Positions 24,419 to 37,487 are shown, counted from the first letter of the stretch. The stretch is DNA of 64,000 nt from Straminergon stramineum (GCA_963920665.1 OY987271.1:19657350-19721349); one strand, 5' to 3'. Numbers and translations are program-made. The notes: generated from the sequence alone by a model not told the origin.

Positions 24419-26456
24419 TTGCACGGATTTGGGACACCACATGGAATAAGGTCCCTTGACTGTCGGGAAATTCGAACCTTCCAATTGGTCTAAAGCAGTC
24501 ACAGGTAGCATAATACTGACAGTAGGTAACCAATAAAAAATCACTTTGGCAAAAGAACCCGTTTAATGTGAACAGGGCTCTGGTTGGAAATTACTCCGAT
24601 CCCGTGTGAACGCGAGTAAGGTGAGGACAAACCTTGAGCCGAACAAGTAGGCATACTGACAGCCTGCCACTCTTGCGCGATTGCTGCTGTGACGGAGGAC
24701 TTGGCTCCATTTTGAGTGTCTGTGTGTGAGTGTGTGATTTCGCCAAATCGTCGGTGCGTTCTGAGCTTCGAGGAATTACAGTTTGATGATTATTGGTAAC
24801 ACTGAAAATCTTGACTAATTTCGGATTCGGCCCTCACTGTGAAGTTCTATGCAATTTGGTGGAATCCTTTGTGAGTTTTGGTAGCTGTAGAAGATTTTTA
24901 GAGCTATTCGGTAGTGGTGTACGTTAGTGAGGAATCACGATGAGTCATGAGATTGTTTATAATAATACTGTGGAAGATTTGGAGTGACATGAGGAGGAGG
25001 TGGCGGTGGAATTAATTGTGATGGGCGATTTGGAGAACGTGATGCACGTGTGACGATTAATATGTATCTGTGAGTGGTTTTAGTTCGTAATTGAGCTCTT
25101 AGATGGTGATTTGTTACTGAAATGGAGTGAAATTTTTGTGTGCCGAAACAGAGGATTTCTCCAGGAGATGCTTCTTGGTATGCCCCCTGGAAGCTTCCTT
25201 TCGAAGTGCTGTGGCGGGGGTTGCGGTTGAAAGAGTGTGGAAGTGGTGTGCATCAATTTTGTACGGAGTACTACTTAGATGTTTTTGTGAAATTTCCAGA
25301 GACTGTTTCACTCGTTCCTGCTCCAACTATTTCCACGTCTGTTCTCTGGTTTGGACTGCGCAACTATGCTGGAAACTTCCGATCGAGGTTGACCTCTTCC
25401 GTCGTCGATGCTGTCGTGAGGTCTGCGCAGTTCACGCATCAGCACTCCGTGACTACCATTTTTGAACTCCAGACTCAATGCTTCGGGTCCGACGAGTCCT
25501 TGTAATTCCAGCTCCCGTTTTGTCGTGGTCTTTCGCTCTACGAAGGCGCTGGTGCGAATAGAGTGAGCGGTGCATTTTCTTGCTCTTAATTATCTTATTG
25601 TAGCCATTGTCTCCCGCTTAACTTACTTTTCATAGTCTGCGAATCTGGACAGAGTATTTTTAAGTGGGAGGAATGCTTCTCCAAGCCGTTCTATGTCAAA
25701 TATCGCCTCTAGGTTTAGGGTTTAATTATTGAATGATGCCATTATATTGTGACGGGTCCCCTATGTGACGAAGGATTTGGATACTGATGTTTACCGCCAT
25801 GATGCTTTGAGTAGGAACGTCTTTGCGTGATTAAGGATCATATTGCGAAGTAATGCTCCGGAGGTTCATGTTTGTTAGAATTTGAACGCCACAGAACTCG
25901 CTTATAATGGTAGAGCAGACCATTTGAGCCGAGTTCTACTATCGGAATTGATGTTGAACAAGTTGCTTTGTTTCTTTGCAGGCATTTCCTGGAATTTTGA
26001 TACGCACTTGTCCGACTCAAATTGGCCACGGATTCTGAAAAATATGTGAAAAAACAATTGCTCGGGGACTATTCTCACTGCTGGGACTCGTACTTCTTTT
26101 GTATCCACTTATCCGTTGATGGAGGGCGAAGAAATATTGCCTTCAATTAGCATGATTGTAGGTCAAAATAGCCTCTGTATGTACCTCGAACGCTGATGGG
26201 AGGATGACTGTAAGTCGTGCCAGTCGTGCGGTCAGTCGTGTGTCACCCTGGCATAAGCGAAAACCCGACAATTCCTGAATTACATATAACTGGAGATGCC
26301 AGTTATCGCTGTCAGATTTGTAGAATCTACCATGTAGACCTTGGGTCTCAAAGTTGTGCGTAGAAATCATGAAGAAGTTGATGTGTGTATGAAACTAATT
26401 TAGAAATCAATATAGAATTCAAGATAGGAATCATACAAGTGACCAATCTGCAAAAA
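24419..26456 (+). promoter_or_regulatory. Promoter and 5' leader of the BAGP1-like gene
   Basis: Higher-GC, stop-rich DNA from the S element to the start codon. Probable features are a GT-rich early leader near 24715-24740 (TGTGTGTGAGTGTGTG) and a telobox-like TTTAGGGTTTAA at 25714-25725. There are also upstream open frames of 112 and 121 codons at 25127-25465 and 25140-25505, overlapping in different frames. I could not place leader introns with confidence, although AG acceptor-like sites occur before 26161. Transcription start not determined. Confidence 0.5.
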
Positions 26457-29400
26457 ATGGCGATGGATGTGTTTATCCCTTCCTGGGGAGAAATAAATAT
26501 AACATTTGCCGCTGCCGTAGTATTTATACTCCTCGTGAACTACTTCCAGAATTTCTTTTCAGGGAACGATACGTCTAAGACTGTTGTGGAAGAGAAGGTG
26601 GCACACCTTCCAGCAATCTCAGAACTTGAGAGCGTGGTTGTAAACAACCCAAGTATTCAAGGAGTTGGTAAGGTAAATCCTTACAGCGTTTAGACGCATA
26701 TACTCGTTATTTGACCCTAGGTTTGAAAATTGATTCATGTTTTTCATGGTTTCAACAATTCAAGATAATTGTAGTATGTTCAATTTTATAAAAGCTGTCT
26801 GTTAAGGGTATGAGCTATAAGTATTGATGTTACTGACTACACTTGGGCTGCTCAATATGCAGGGGCCCACAAAAGCTTGGGGGAGTGGCTTTGTGTACTT
26901 GATTCGGGTGAGGAACACCAATGAGATTTACTACACGAAAATGATGAAATGCTTGAATGTGTATATCTTCATAGTCGCTTCATGACTTAAATAGTATATC
27001 GTGTCGTGAACATCTTTTAGATGGTACTGTGAGCAGTGTTAAGCACATGTTACCCTGGGAGGCTAATGGCAAGCTGAAATTTTCTTGATGTAACAGCAGC
27101 AGTTCAGCGCGCCTTTTTACTCAGTAAACATTGACCTCATACTCATGATTGGTTTTTATTGGACAGCTGGAGCTTTTAGCAGCCAGGAACCTGATTTCAG
27201 CAAATTTAAATGGCTCATCAGATCCTTATGCTATCATTGAATGTGGCACACAAAAGCGTTTCAGGTGACTCAGTCTCTTCAGACTGAATGATCAAACTTC
27301 ACTCTATCAATTTATTTATTGAATTAGCATGGTGGTACTTGAGTTCCTCTTGCTGTAATGCAGTCAATCGACACTTCAGATGAAATTTCACGAACTTAGA
27401 AAGTTACATAGCTTGAATGAACTGGCACAGTGGCTGACTACTCTTCGTTTGCCTTACAGCTCTATGGTTCCGAGCTCCAGGAATCCAGTATGGGGTGAAG
27501 AGTTTGACTTTTATGCAGAAGAACTGCCTGTTCAGGTACATATGTGCACAAGAATATTTTTTTTCGCACGGTAAAGGATATTAGGTAGTCAAAGGGTTTG
27601 ACATCGGAAAATTTTTTGCAACGAAATGAGAATTGGAATGCTGCATTGTTTTGTACATTTCGTGTCATTCTTGAAGCTTTTTTTGGGCTTTTAAACTGTA
27701 AATTACAGGCAACTTGAATGGCAGACTAAATTCGCAGTTCAATGTGAGACGGTTGCTCTACTTGGCACCTTTGAACAAGGGATTGCATTTTGCAGATCAA
27801 AATTGCTATCTACGATTGGGACATAGTTTGGAAGAGCACTGCTCTTGGATCATCCATCCTTGAGATTGTGGAGGAGGGCCAAACCGAGGCTGTGTGGCAT
27901 TCACTGGACAGTGCTTCTGGTCAGGTGAGCACTGAGCTTCACTAGCATGGTCCTTACAGAAAGGGAGAATTAAAATGTAATATTCTCGGTTCAAAATATC
28001 CTTACGATCAGCCTAGTGGTGATTGGCGATTCAATTTCATGCGTTGTACAACATCTTATACATGTATGTGCTGTTTTGCAAGTAGTTGTGTATACAAATG
28101 GCGACGAAGCGTTATCCTGTGAGTCAATCCGGGTAAGACCACAGTTTTGAGAACGCTACGACCTTCCATTTCTTGGGAAGAACAGTCCTTTGCAAGTTTA
28201 TCAGCGACAAATGTGTATACAAATTCATATTTTCATTCTGGACTTTGTGCCACATCAATATGATTATTGCCTTAAACTTTTTAACGTGAGGGGTCAAGAC
28301 GTCAGCAGTTCGAAGAGGAACCGATTCAGGAACTGCATTGAATTTATAACAACAAAGACAGCTAATATTGAAAGGATCTAAAGTGCAAGCATTTTTGATT
28401 TGGTTTGTACCACCTACTTCGTTTGCGTTTTTGTTGCTAGTCTTGTTTTGATAGTATTGATAAAATGAGTAATAAATTAGAGGAAGATATTATAGTGAAA
28501 TTTAATATATAAGTCTGAGATGGTTGTCGGCTCTAGCTCTCTGAAGGCACTACAGACTGTTTTAAGTGTCCGTTGACAATTGCTTTTATGTCAATGCCTT
28601 AAGAAAAACCGTCCTAATTATTTTTTTTGGCTATTGTTTCCAGTATTTTTTTGAATTGAAATTACATGTGCAGCTCATGTAAACAGCCTGGAACTGGCCA
28701 CTGTTCTCCGAAAGTAGGATTTGGAGTTGAAATATCTTGTCATGCTTTGGGAAGTAGCATACCTTTGGAGGATGTCTCATAGTAAAGAAAACTGATCATT
28801 CAATTGTTGCATGACTTGTCTACAGAAGTTTGAGTGGTTATCTCGGGGTAATAGCCCGCCGAAGGCTGTCCCTTGAGGTACCTGTTGGTACAGAGGTGCG
28901 ACAGAAGCCTGGGCCACTTCAGCTCATTTTTGAACTGCCTCCAGATGAGGTACACTTGGGATGCGTTTTTTTATTTATCTATGAAGAATATTCTCTCTTG
29001 TCATTCATGTTTGGATTGGCAAAAGATGGAAATAATACATCTTGTCATTTGGAGCTCTATGGATAATTGTGCGTTTGGCCGCTGCAGGTGGTTGACCACA
29101 GTTACTCATGTGCTCTAGAGAGATCTTTCTTGTACCATGGGCGAATGTATCTGTCGCCTTGGCATGTTTGTTTTCACTCTAATGTCTTTGCCAAGCAGAT
29201 GAAGGTTTTTCCTCACGCACAGCTTTTTGTCGTTTATTTGTGTGTAATATGGTAATGTCAAGGTATGATGACAGTGTAGTATGGACTCATGAGTATTTTG
29301 CGATGGCTGTTGTCACTAAGAAGTGCGTTTTGTATCAATTATTGGGCGTTTCATTGCTTACATCAAATTTTGTTGATGTGCAGATCGTTCTGCCCTATGA

Positions 29401-32400
29401 TGACATTGAAGAGGTGAGTGATTGTGAAAGTTTTAATTCTTGCCAGTCATTCAATGGGTCGACTTCGTCATTTGACTGGAAATAATATCTCTGGATAAAT
29501 CATTCCGAAGTCAGCTCGCAAGAATATCTACCAGAACGCAACATGAATATTGGTATAGATATGGATGTATTCGTCCTAGCGCCCGGAGTGATGTCATTAG
29601 AAGTCTGATGTGTCACTTGAAATTTTCTGCAACTTGCACTGTATCATTCTCGCCTAACCTTGATATTATACAGAATTGAACAATATTACTTAAATTAGCT
29701 AAGCTAGTAAGTTTTCTAAATGGCCTAATTTTAGACCTTTCGGTGATGCAATGGTCATCATTGTTGGAGCTCAGATCAAGAAAAGTCACCATTCTTTTAT
29801 AAATCCAGCCATAACAATTACGCTGCGAGCAGGCTCTGGAGGTCAAGGCGTCCCTCCCTTAGTTAGTGTTGATGGTACGTGACCTCGTTCTGGATATATT
29901 TTCTGGGCTACTTTAAGTTGACTATTTCCTTTACCTTGGTTCTTTTTTGTAAATTGACGTATTGGAAAGAGAACATCTTCAAGGGTTTGCGAAATTGAGA
30001 TATTATTTGGAGATCCTGTTGCAGAGTAGAACACTCAGAGAACTCAATCTTTTGTTGTGATTCTTTGCTCGTATGTCTGAAGCAACGATGGTACTAAAAA
30101 TCTCTCATTTACCGACCACGAGTTGTTGTGATAAAGCTTTGCGGGAGGCAAGACTTTTGTCAAGCTTGACTTGTGGTTGGTGCAGGCAGATCGAAGTACA
30201 AGTTTGCATCTTTCTGGAATCGAAATCAAGCCCTGCGTGCTCTTGAAAAGGCTTTGAAGGAGTTCACTGCCATGCAGGAGGCTGCGAAAAAGGTATTCGC
30301 AATTACCCTCCCTTCTATACTAGGTCAATATTATGTAATATTCTAATTTTTAAGTATTAGTTAAAGCGTAGAGAACCCAGGAAAAGCTGTTGTGTGTCGC
30401 CCTTTCTTTATGACGGTATTTCTTAATATAGTTGATGAATTTTTGGTCACTACAATTATGTCATTGGAGAGACTACTCAGTAGAGATTTTTGTATTCAAA
30501 TTTTCAGGAGCATTATGTTTCGATGATGAGAACTAGAAGTGGGTCGTTTCGAGTACATGAGGAGATTTCTGATGAAGACGCTATTTCACCCCTACCTGAA
30601 GCTCCAATTGTGATACAGCCGTTTCTCAAGGATGATGTTTTATCTGAAGTTATAAATGTGAGTCCCCATTAGTTCTTTTTCAAGAGTTAATTATTTTTCT
30701 CGTTTTCTTGGAGATACACATGTCATCGTCTCGTATTGTCCCAGCTTATTAAAAAAGCAGCTGACATGATCAGGATGGTTGTCAGATTGAATTGCTGTGT
30801 ACAGCTGAAGAATTTTTTGCAGTTTGCTTGAGGGACGACTCTCTATTCATGCAAATTGTAGGTGACCATCGAAAGGACAAAGAATTAAAGGTGCTGTGAT
30901 GCTTCGACTCAATTTTGTTCTTACTTTAACTATAGTATCACGTCCCTATGGTTGATTCATGTGTGAAATCACGTCCCTTTATGTAATTCCTTGAAAACGA
31001 GTAGTTGATGAGCTCGTTTTCTGTTGAGCTTGTCAATGTAGTTTATAGTTACTTTTGTTCGATGAGCCAAGATTGCATCCTTCGCTTTCATCAGGATTGG
31101 AACTTCTACGAGGGTGCGTTTGTTCATCCTATGGAGTGCTATATTGAAGTGAATACTTATGAAGTTTGGTATAATGTATTATGACTCTGCAGTTAGAAAA
31201 ATGGGAGGACTCTGAACAATATGGTGGCTTGACTCGGAAAGTGACCTATCGTTCGATTTGTCAGAGTCCCATGTGTCCTCCCGACACTGCTGTTACTGTG
31301 TATCAACATACCGCATTTTCTAACAACAAGAAAGTCCTGGTTTGCTTCAGTTAAACCCTTCTTATCAGTACCTAGTTCTGGGAAAGCATCTCAATTTCTC
31401 TTCTGTAATTTCAGTTCTGAGGCTTTTAAAAATTTCCAGACAGTCGATTTTCATTTTTTAATATTCTTTCTAACTTAGTAACTTGGTAACTTGTTGAATC
31501 TGACTGTCTTTTGATCCTCGACACGAAGATTTCCTATCGTCTTTGATCTTAAGTTTCACTCGGGTGGAAATGAGGTGGGAATTTGTTGGAAATTCTGTGC
31601 TGAATTCTACCGCTCACTCATTGGATTATCTTTCGTAGGTTTATGAAGCCGTGTCTCAAATTCATGATGTGCCGTTTGGATCATACTTTGAGGTACTATT
31701 TGTGCATGTCTCCACTTGATCCTATGTGTCAAGTTCTGTAGTTAGGCACCAGCCTTAGATGAACTTATCAACACGCAGTGTGTTTTCCTGCTTGTAGATA
31801 TGATAACATACAAGATTAATAGTTAATAATGATAATAATCCTGGTCCTAAGACCATCGTGAATGGAGAGTCTTGTTGTTGGTAGTTCGACCGCTCATACC
31901 TTAGGGGTATTTGCAGCTGAGACTACCCTTGTTGCGATTAACAGTTATCATCAGATCAATGACCGTAAATGGAATGACCTTGTTGCGAGTCACCCTCCCA
32001 CTTGTTCCACTTGTTCGGTCAATATTGTCAATCTAAACTGTATAAACCTGTCGTACTCTTTAGTTCAAACGTGACACTTCTGCGTTAAAAAAATGGATGA
32101 GAAGTTTATTTACTAAGTTATGTCTTTCCATGTCAATTTTTAGAGTATCATGGATATAATTGCAGATTTATCAATCCACGATATACTGTCGTTATCATTA
32201 CTTCTGTCTCGATTTCCTTGACTTGCTAAGCAACCAATGCGAGTGTACACCACTGTTTTTCAGATTGTGAATAGCTTCTTGTTTTGTTGACTTTTTTGAT
32301 ACATCAATCGAGCATGCACAGTGGATGTGATCCTTGCAAAACCTGTGCTCAAGTGTGTTCTATGGGGCAGGTGCATGCAAAGTGGACATTTGTGACGAAG

Positions 32401-33201
32401 TCAAAATCGATGTGTAATCTGATCTTCAAAGTTGGTAAGCGACCTGGATTATGTTCAAGAGTTACTTTTTCTTTTTCATTGTTTGATATAATTTTTACTC
32501 CATATGTGTAGTTCCCGTTTTAGTTTCATTTTGCAGCCGTAGGGAACACGACAGAACAGTGTGAGAATGGTGATCCAATCATTCTGTATCAATTATTTGA
32601 GACCATCGACAGGGCTCTAGTGGCGAGTTCAGTTTTGTCTACGAGTAGCTTCTAAGGATGGAAGAAAATGGCACTATAATCAACTTCTCAGGAATATATC
32701 TGCGCTGACTGGTTAGAAAATGACGCCCTTTGGTTTCTTAGAAGCCCACGCTGATGGCCCCCCTTTTTATGTGGACTTGAACAGGTGCACATTTCCAAAA
32801 GTGGTGTTTCATGCAATCAAAGATTAAATCTGGAACAGTGTTAGAGGTATCTTGATCTGCGCACCTTGAGCTCGTGATATTTCATAGCATCTTGGACGCT
32901 GGAGCAGCAGAGTTTGTTTCTACCTCGCCTGATAATCATGACTTGGATTCGAACTAGTTTTCTTCGTGCAGTGATGTCCAAATCGATGTATCGGTTGGTG
33001 TAAGGATGAGCAGTCGTCTACTTTAATTATGTTCGAATAGGTTGCTACAGATCATCCTTCCTGAGATATTTACAATTTGACTTACGTTCGCAGATGAAGC
33101 AAGACGCCGAGATTTTCATAGAGTTGGCTCGCAAGGAGCTTGCAAGAGTGAAGGAGGAAAGGACGCACAGCGGTGTCAGCGTGGATAAAGGTGACTCATA
33201 A
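26457..33201 (+). CDS. C2-GRAM-VASt domain protein, BAGP1-like (18 exons, 592 aa)
   Basis: Exons by splice signals and phase: 26457-26672, 26863-26907, 27167-27264, 27460-27535, 27796-27924, 28086-28132, 28826-28949, 29088-29204, 29384-29413, 29775-29874, 30186-30292, 30508-30657, 30786-30890, 31193-31339, 31639-31692, 32371-32434, 32785-32846, 33094-33201. All introns are GT-AG and phases join without a stop. Residues 17-37 form an N-terminal membrane segment ([19 protein letters not shown]). A C2 domain spans about 84-190 ([29 protein letters not shown]). A GRAM domain spans about 246-355 ([26 protein letters not shown]). A VASt domain spans about 400-557 ([29 protein letters not shown]). 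Length matches my recollection of Arabidopsis BAGP1 (about 594 aa), the C2/GRAM partner of the co-chaperone BAG6 and an aspartyl protease in basal immunity. VASt and GRAM regions are lipid-associated, so a membrane-contact role is inferred. The least certain exon is 28086-28132. The ATG at 26457 is the first in frame. Confidence 0.92.
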
Positions 33202-34028
33202 TTGGGAGGATGTGGGCTTTTTAGCTCTCTTGTAATTATCAAGGTTTTCTTTTTCGCCGGGGGTCGGGCCGGGGGTGGATTTCGTAGTTGGTAGTTGTAT
33301 GTTGACATATCTTAAGCATTGAAATGAGCCAGTGAAGGTTGCTTAGATGCAGAGGTTGAAGGAATCTTCAAGAATGATAGATCTTCAAATGATAGTTTCC
33401 ACGAGAGTTTCTTACAAGCAGTAGTTTCTCCCACGGCCGTTGCTCGAGGTCGAGTAGCGTTCCTTCTGCGAGGGCGCAGGATTTCCCATCACATGCACGA
33501 GGTGGAAATGTGGAAGCAGCTTATGTAAAAATTATCAATGCTATTAGAAAGAGAGTTGTTTCTCTTCGAACTTTGAGAGTTGAGACTGTCCAGACATGCA
33601 TTTAAGGGTATTGTTTGAGTTTGCAGAAGAGCTTAGAAGGGATCACATATCTGCTGTCCATTAAATGTGACAGTGACTAAGAATCCTGGTGAATTGTTGC
33701 GTTTACAGCAGAATTTGGTCTCACCTAAGGGAAGTTAAGGTAAGGAGCCTTTTCTCATACTGACCTTCTGCCATTGGTAGGTCATGAACATAAGAGAATG
33801 AAATGGTTTTGTTCGTGACGAGCATACTTAGAATCCAGTGTACGGTGACAATGTACAGTGCCCGGAAGAATTGTTATGTAGCCTTCGTAAGCCATTTCAA
33901 AGGCTCATATATTCATCAAATCTTAAATAAGAATTGCATTTGGAAGCTCCAGCACTCTATTTTCAAACTATCACACATTTATTTGATTAAAATTTGAATT
34001 CAAACAATTTAGCTTCTTGCTCTATGTT
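33202..34028 (+). other. 3' flank of the BAGP1-like gene
   Basis: Moderate GC to about 33700, probably the 3' UTR and downstream flank, then AT-rich. No clear polyadenylation signal chosen. The frame 33803-33997 is not recognisable. Confidence 0.4.
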
Positions 34029-35690
34029 GTCTAAAATCTAGTATAAACACCTTTCGCACCAATGACTTCTTGCATTTGAGTAGGCATGTTGGCAATAAGA
34101 GTTTGTGAAGTCTATAGATTCTTCCCATACTCTATGAAGAGATTCAATCCATTCTTCTTTGTTATGTGGCTTGGACTTATTCTCAACTCTATCTTTCAGG
34201 TCAAGAAAGTTTGTTGCCCAATTCAACTTCTTTATGCCATGAGTGTCTCTCTACAATTTTGGCTACACACTAGAGAGAATTGGAGCTCCATCTTTTGTAA
34301 GTGTAAGGTCTTGTGGATGGTTGTGAAGAAAATAAAATCCACTCAAAGTCTCTTCATAGACAATATCAACAACATCACTTGCCATCATTCTTTGTGGAGG
34401 CATGATCACTAACCCCTAAATGCCCAAGGTCTTTTTTGAGCTTCTAAGAATTTATTCTAAATTGAACAAAAATCCATCATTTTGATAAGTTGTATCATTT
34501 AAAAAAAATTGTAACTATACAAATTCAAACTAGACATGTTAGAGATCACATGGGAAAATGAAACACAACAATATCACTTATGGATTGAAAAATTATAACA
34601 TTTAATCATGAGGGTGTTGAAACCACAAAAATTTTAACATCTTCTTTTCACTTGTCAAATCTAAAAAGTTGGTCACCAAAAAAATATGAGGTTAAAGGGC
34701 CTAACATATATAACCCCAACAAATTTATGGCTCTCAAAATCTACTCTACCATTTTTTTAAGTGATTTTGAATGTGATTTTTTCTGCAAGATCTAGTGTAT
34801 TTGAGGCCCATTTCCAAGAGCCTTCAACACTACGGAAAGTCAAGATTGTAATGGACACTCTTGCACAAAATCTTGAACAAAAAAATCACAATCAATCATT
34901 TGCAAAATTGGATTTTTGATGCTAAAAGTAGACTTCAAAAAGAATTTTTCAAAAATATAAACTACTAAAAACAGAAAATTGCTTAGGTTTTATCTAACTT
35001 CAAAGTTTTCCAAACACCACATTTTGGTGCCTTGGACATTTAGGGGCTAAAGGAGACTTAAAGCCACTAAAGGCACCCCAAACCATCATTGAAGTGTAGT
35101 CTTTACTTGAAAATAGGTGCCAAACATTTCCATCTATATATTTCACATACTTTCTACCACATTCTAATTTGTCAAGAATTTTTGCTAGTTTCAGAACATG
35201 ACTCATCAATCCAAATGACCATCCAATCCTTTGTAGTACAATCTCAATATTGTTGAGCAAATGCTCACCTTTATGCTTTGAGTTTCTTCTTAATAAAAGG
35301 CTTCTTTATTGCAACACAATTTCTATATCTAAGGTCATTCAAAGCATTTCTTATAGTATAATTAATAGCTTGTATGATGGCTACCTTTCACAACATTTGC
35401 CATTTTGTTTGTAATCTCCATGAGTGGTAAGCAATGGTCATCATCTAGTATGGGCTCTAAAAGCCTTATGCTATGATTTGTAAGTTTTCAAGGTCTACCA
35501 AGTGATTTTGGTCAAACTACACTTCCTCAAGGCTTGTAGTTTTGCAAAACAATGCAAATGGTTGAATGAGACATCTTCAATTCAAGTGCAATATGAACAC
35601 CTCTCATACCAACTTTATACATCCAAACCATTGTTCCTTTCTCACCATTTGTTAATGCTTTGGTCTTTGTCCTTGAGTTCTATTTTCTCA
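34029..35690 (-). pseudogene. Tc1/mariner-type (IS630-Tc1) transposase relic, interrupted
   Basis: Read leftwards. Near 35690-35530 is a helix-turn-helix-like piece (ALELKMSHSTICIVLQNYK), then GRPxKLTNHSIRLLEPIL. Near 35330-35260 is a basic KKPFIKKKLK-type stretch. At 35230-35190 is WMVIWIDESCSETSKNS, holding the first catalytic Asp in the family DES context. At 35085-35050 is MVWGAFSGFKSPL, the Tc1 VMVWG signature. After the inserted element (34413-35046) come KDGAPI (second catalytic Asp, near 34290), RDTHGIKKLNW and LKDRVENKSKPHNKEEWIES. The NPIENLW segment with the catalytic Glu is deleted between NFLDL and KDRV. The end near 34029 carries GAKGVYTR. Several frameshifts and stops. Spacing between the second Asp and the lost Glu would be about 34, of the Tc1 type rather than the DD39D common in plant mariner-like elements. 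Terminal inverted repeats were not found. Confidence 0.8.
34413..35046. mobile_element. 634 bp inverted-repeat element with CTAA target duplication
   Basis: Starts CCCCTAAATGCCCAAGG and ends CCTTGGACATTTAGGGG: inverted termini of 17 bp with one mismatch. It is flanked on both sides by CTAA (34409-34412 and 35047-35050). The interior is AT-rich, has no ORF, and is unlike S or L. It sits inside the transposase relic. Dropping the element with one CTAA makes the relic frame run from SGFKSPL straight into VIMPPQRMM, which confirms the boundaries and the 4 bp duplication. Confidence 0.85.
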
Positions 35691-37487
35691 ACTAATAATG
35701 CCACCCAACCTCCCCTAAAGAACAATAATACACACCACTTCTTCTCCAAGGCAAATTCAACTTTAGTTATATCAAGAAGTTTTGATTCACAACTTGCAAT
35801 GCTATAATAGAGTACTTAGAAGTGTTTGGAATTCAACAAACTAGTAAATTGAAGCAATGTTGTGGTTGATTCAATGTGAGGTTGTTGACATGCTTCAAGC
35901 CTTCATGGATATTGACAAAGATTATGAATTTGCATAATTATTTTGTCAAGAATCCAATCAATCCATAAGGAGACAATCTTCAATCTCCGTCTCCAACAAC
36001 CCCTTTAACCTACTTCAATCGGGAAGTGACAGTTGCATATTGAATGGTCACCAAATGAATTTAATCTAATCAATTGAAGTTGCTTGTGTAAGAATGCAAA
36101 GAGGGAGAATATGCAAAACTACTTAACATTTCTTATGGTTACTATACAATAGGTGGATATAGTTTTGAAGATTTGTAAGCTTCTTATACAATATCCAAAT
36201 AATAAGTATTTGAGTGTATCCTCTTGAAAATGGGTCAACTTAAAAAATTCACTCTACTAATAGTAATCATTTAAATTGATTGAAAACTATATGACATTAG
36301 ATTACTTAGTAAGGCAAAATGCCTTGACTGCCATGCTCATTGAACTTTGACTACATGGCAATGAAACAACTCCTAGATATTGACACAACAAACTATCCTC
36401 TTGTGTGTTCCTTCTAAATCATTCCTCTTTGTTGATGGATCTTTCTTACCATTACATCAAAGACATATAAGGAGGAGTACTAGGAGGGAGCCCTCATTCT
36501 CCAAACTTGTTGAAGAAATGCACATGATTGAGAGGAAATGATTAGATAACCAAGATTGAATCTTATGGCATCAAAGTGAGAACCAATGTAAACCACAACC
36601 AAACTTGAGTAGAAGAGGGGACTTGAGAGGGTAAGATGTGTGGGTTTGAAGGTGGGGTCTTTCATTTGGGATTGCAAAATGGATCTAAATTATATCTCTG
36701 AATATTCATGTAAAACTTTACATGACATTGTCTATGAGGCCAAATGAAGAAAGAGAAAGATAATAAGAGCCTTGAATGAAAGAAATAACAAATATAACTA
36801 GCTTGCGAGAAGAAGTTGGTTGGGAGGGACCTTCATTGATGTTCTAATAGTAAAAAATCAACAACAAATCAAACAATTTAGAATTTAGTAAGCATGTTGA
36901 AAGAGTGCTAAAAGAAGCCACCACTCTTGAAGGAAAAGTAGACAAATTGAACACCTTAACCTATAAGTGCTTTAAATTTTGTATTTTGAATGACAAATTC
37001 AATGTCTTAGGCTATTTTTCACCCAAATGACTTCTCATTCCTCCCAAATGATGTTTGAATCTTTAAAATGAATCTTATGACTTTATAAACAATTTGGAGA
37101 AATTTAGACAATCAATATATTTGTTAAAAGATGTAAATAAAAAAATGAAAAATTTCTAATAAGGATTTTGCTAAACGATTAATGTACTTGTTAATTAGCA
37201 AAGGAAATCAATTACTAATACCCAATAACTTTGAGGACCATGTCAAGATTTCAAAGAGTAGTTATTTTACCTATGTTGATTTCTCACTAAGTTGCAATAT
37301 TTAATAGAAAAAAAATTCATATTTCTTACTAAATATACTCCATAATCTACATATTTATGAATGTAAATAGATTCATTTCTTCAATCAACTTGCAAATTAC
37401 ACTGCACTCATTTGTCCTGTTAGTGAGGGCACAAAAATTAGTGTCACTCCAAATTATTGGTGTCACTCATGATTGCCATTAATTTAA
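35691..37487. other. AT-rich intergenic DNA, no gene seen
   Basis: May include the 5' flank of the transposase relic. Frames such as 36480-36677 match nothing known. Up to the TTAA at 37484-37487 no boundary was seen. Confidence 0.55.

Noticed and set aside
24419..24660. tRNA-like B-box words (TTCGAACC) near 24470
   Set aside because: No matching A box or cloverleaf could be folded. The same holds near 32948 and 42133.
26385..26456. In-frame N-terminal extension of the BAGP1-like protein
   Set aside because: The extension would need a GTG start. The first in-frame ATG is at 26457.
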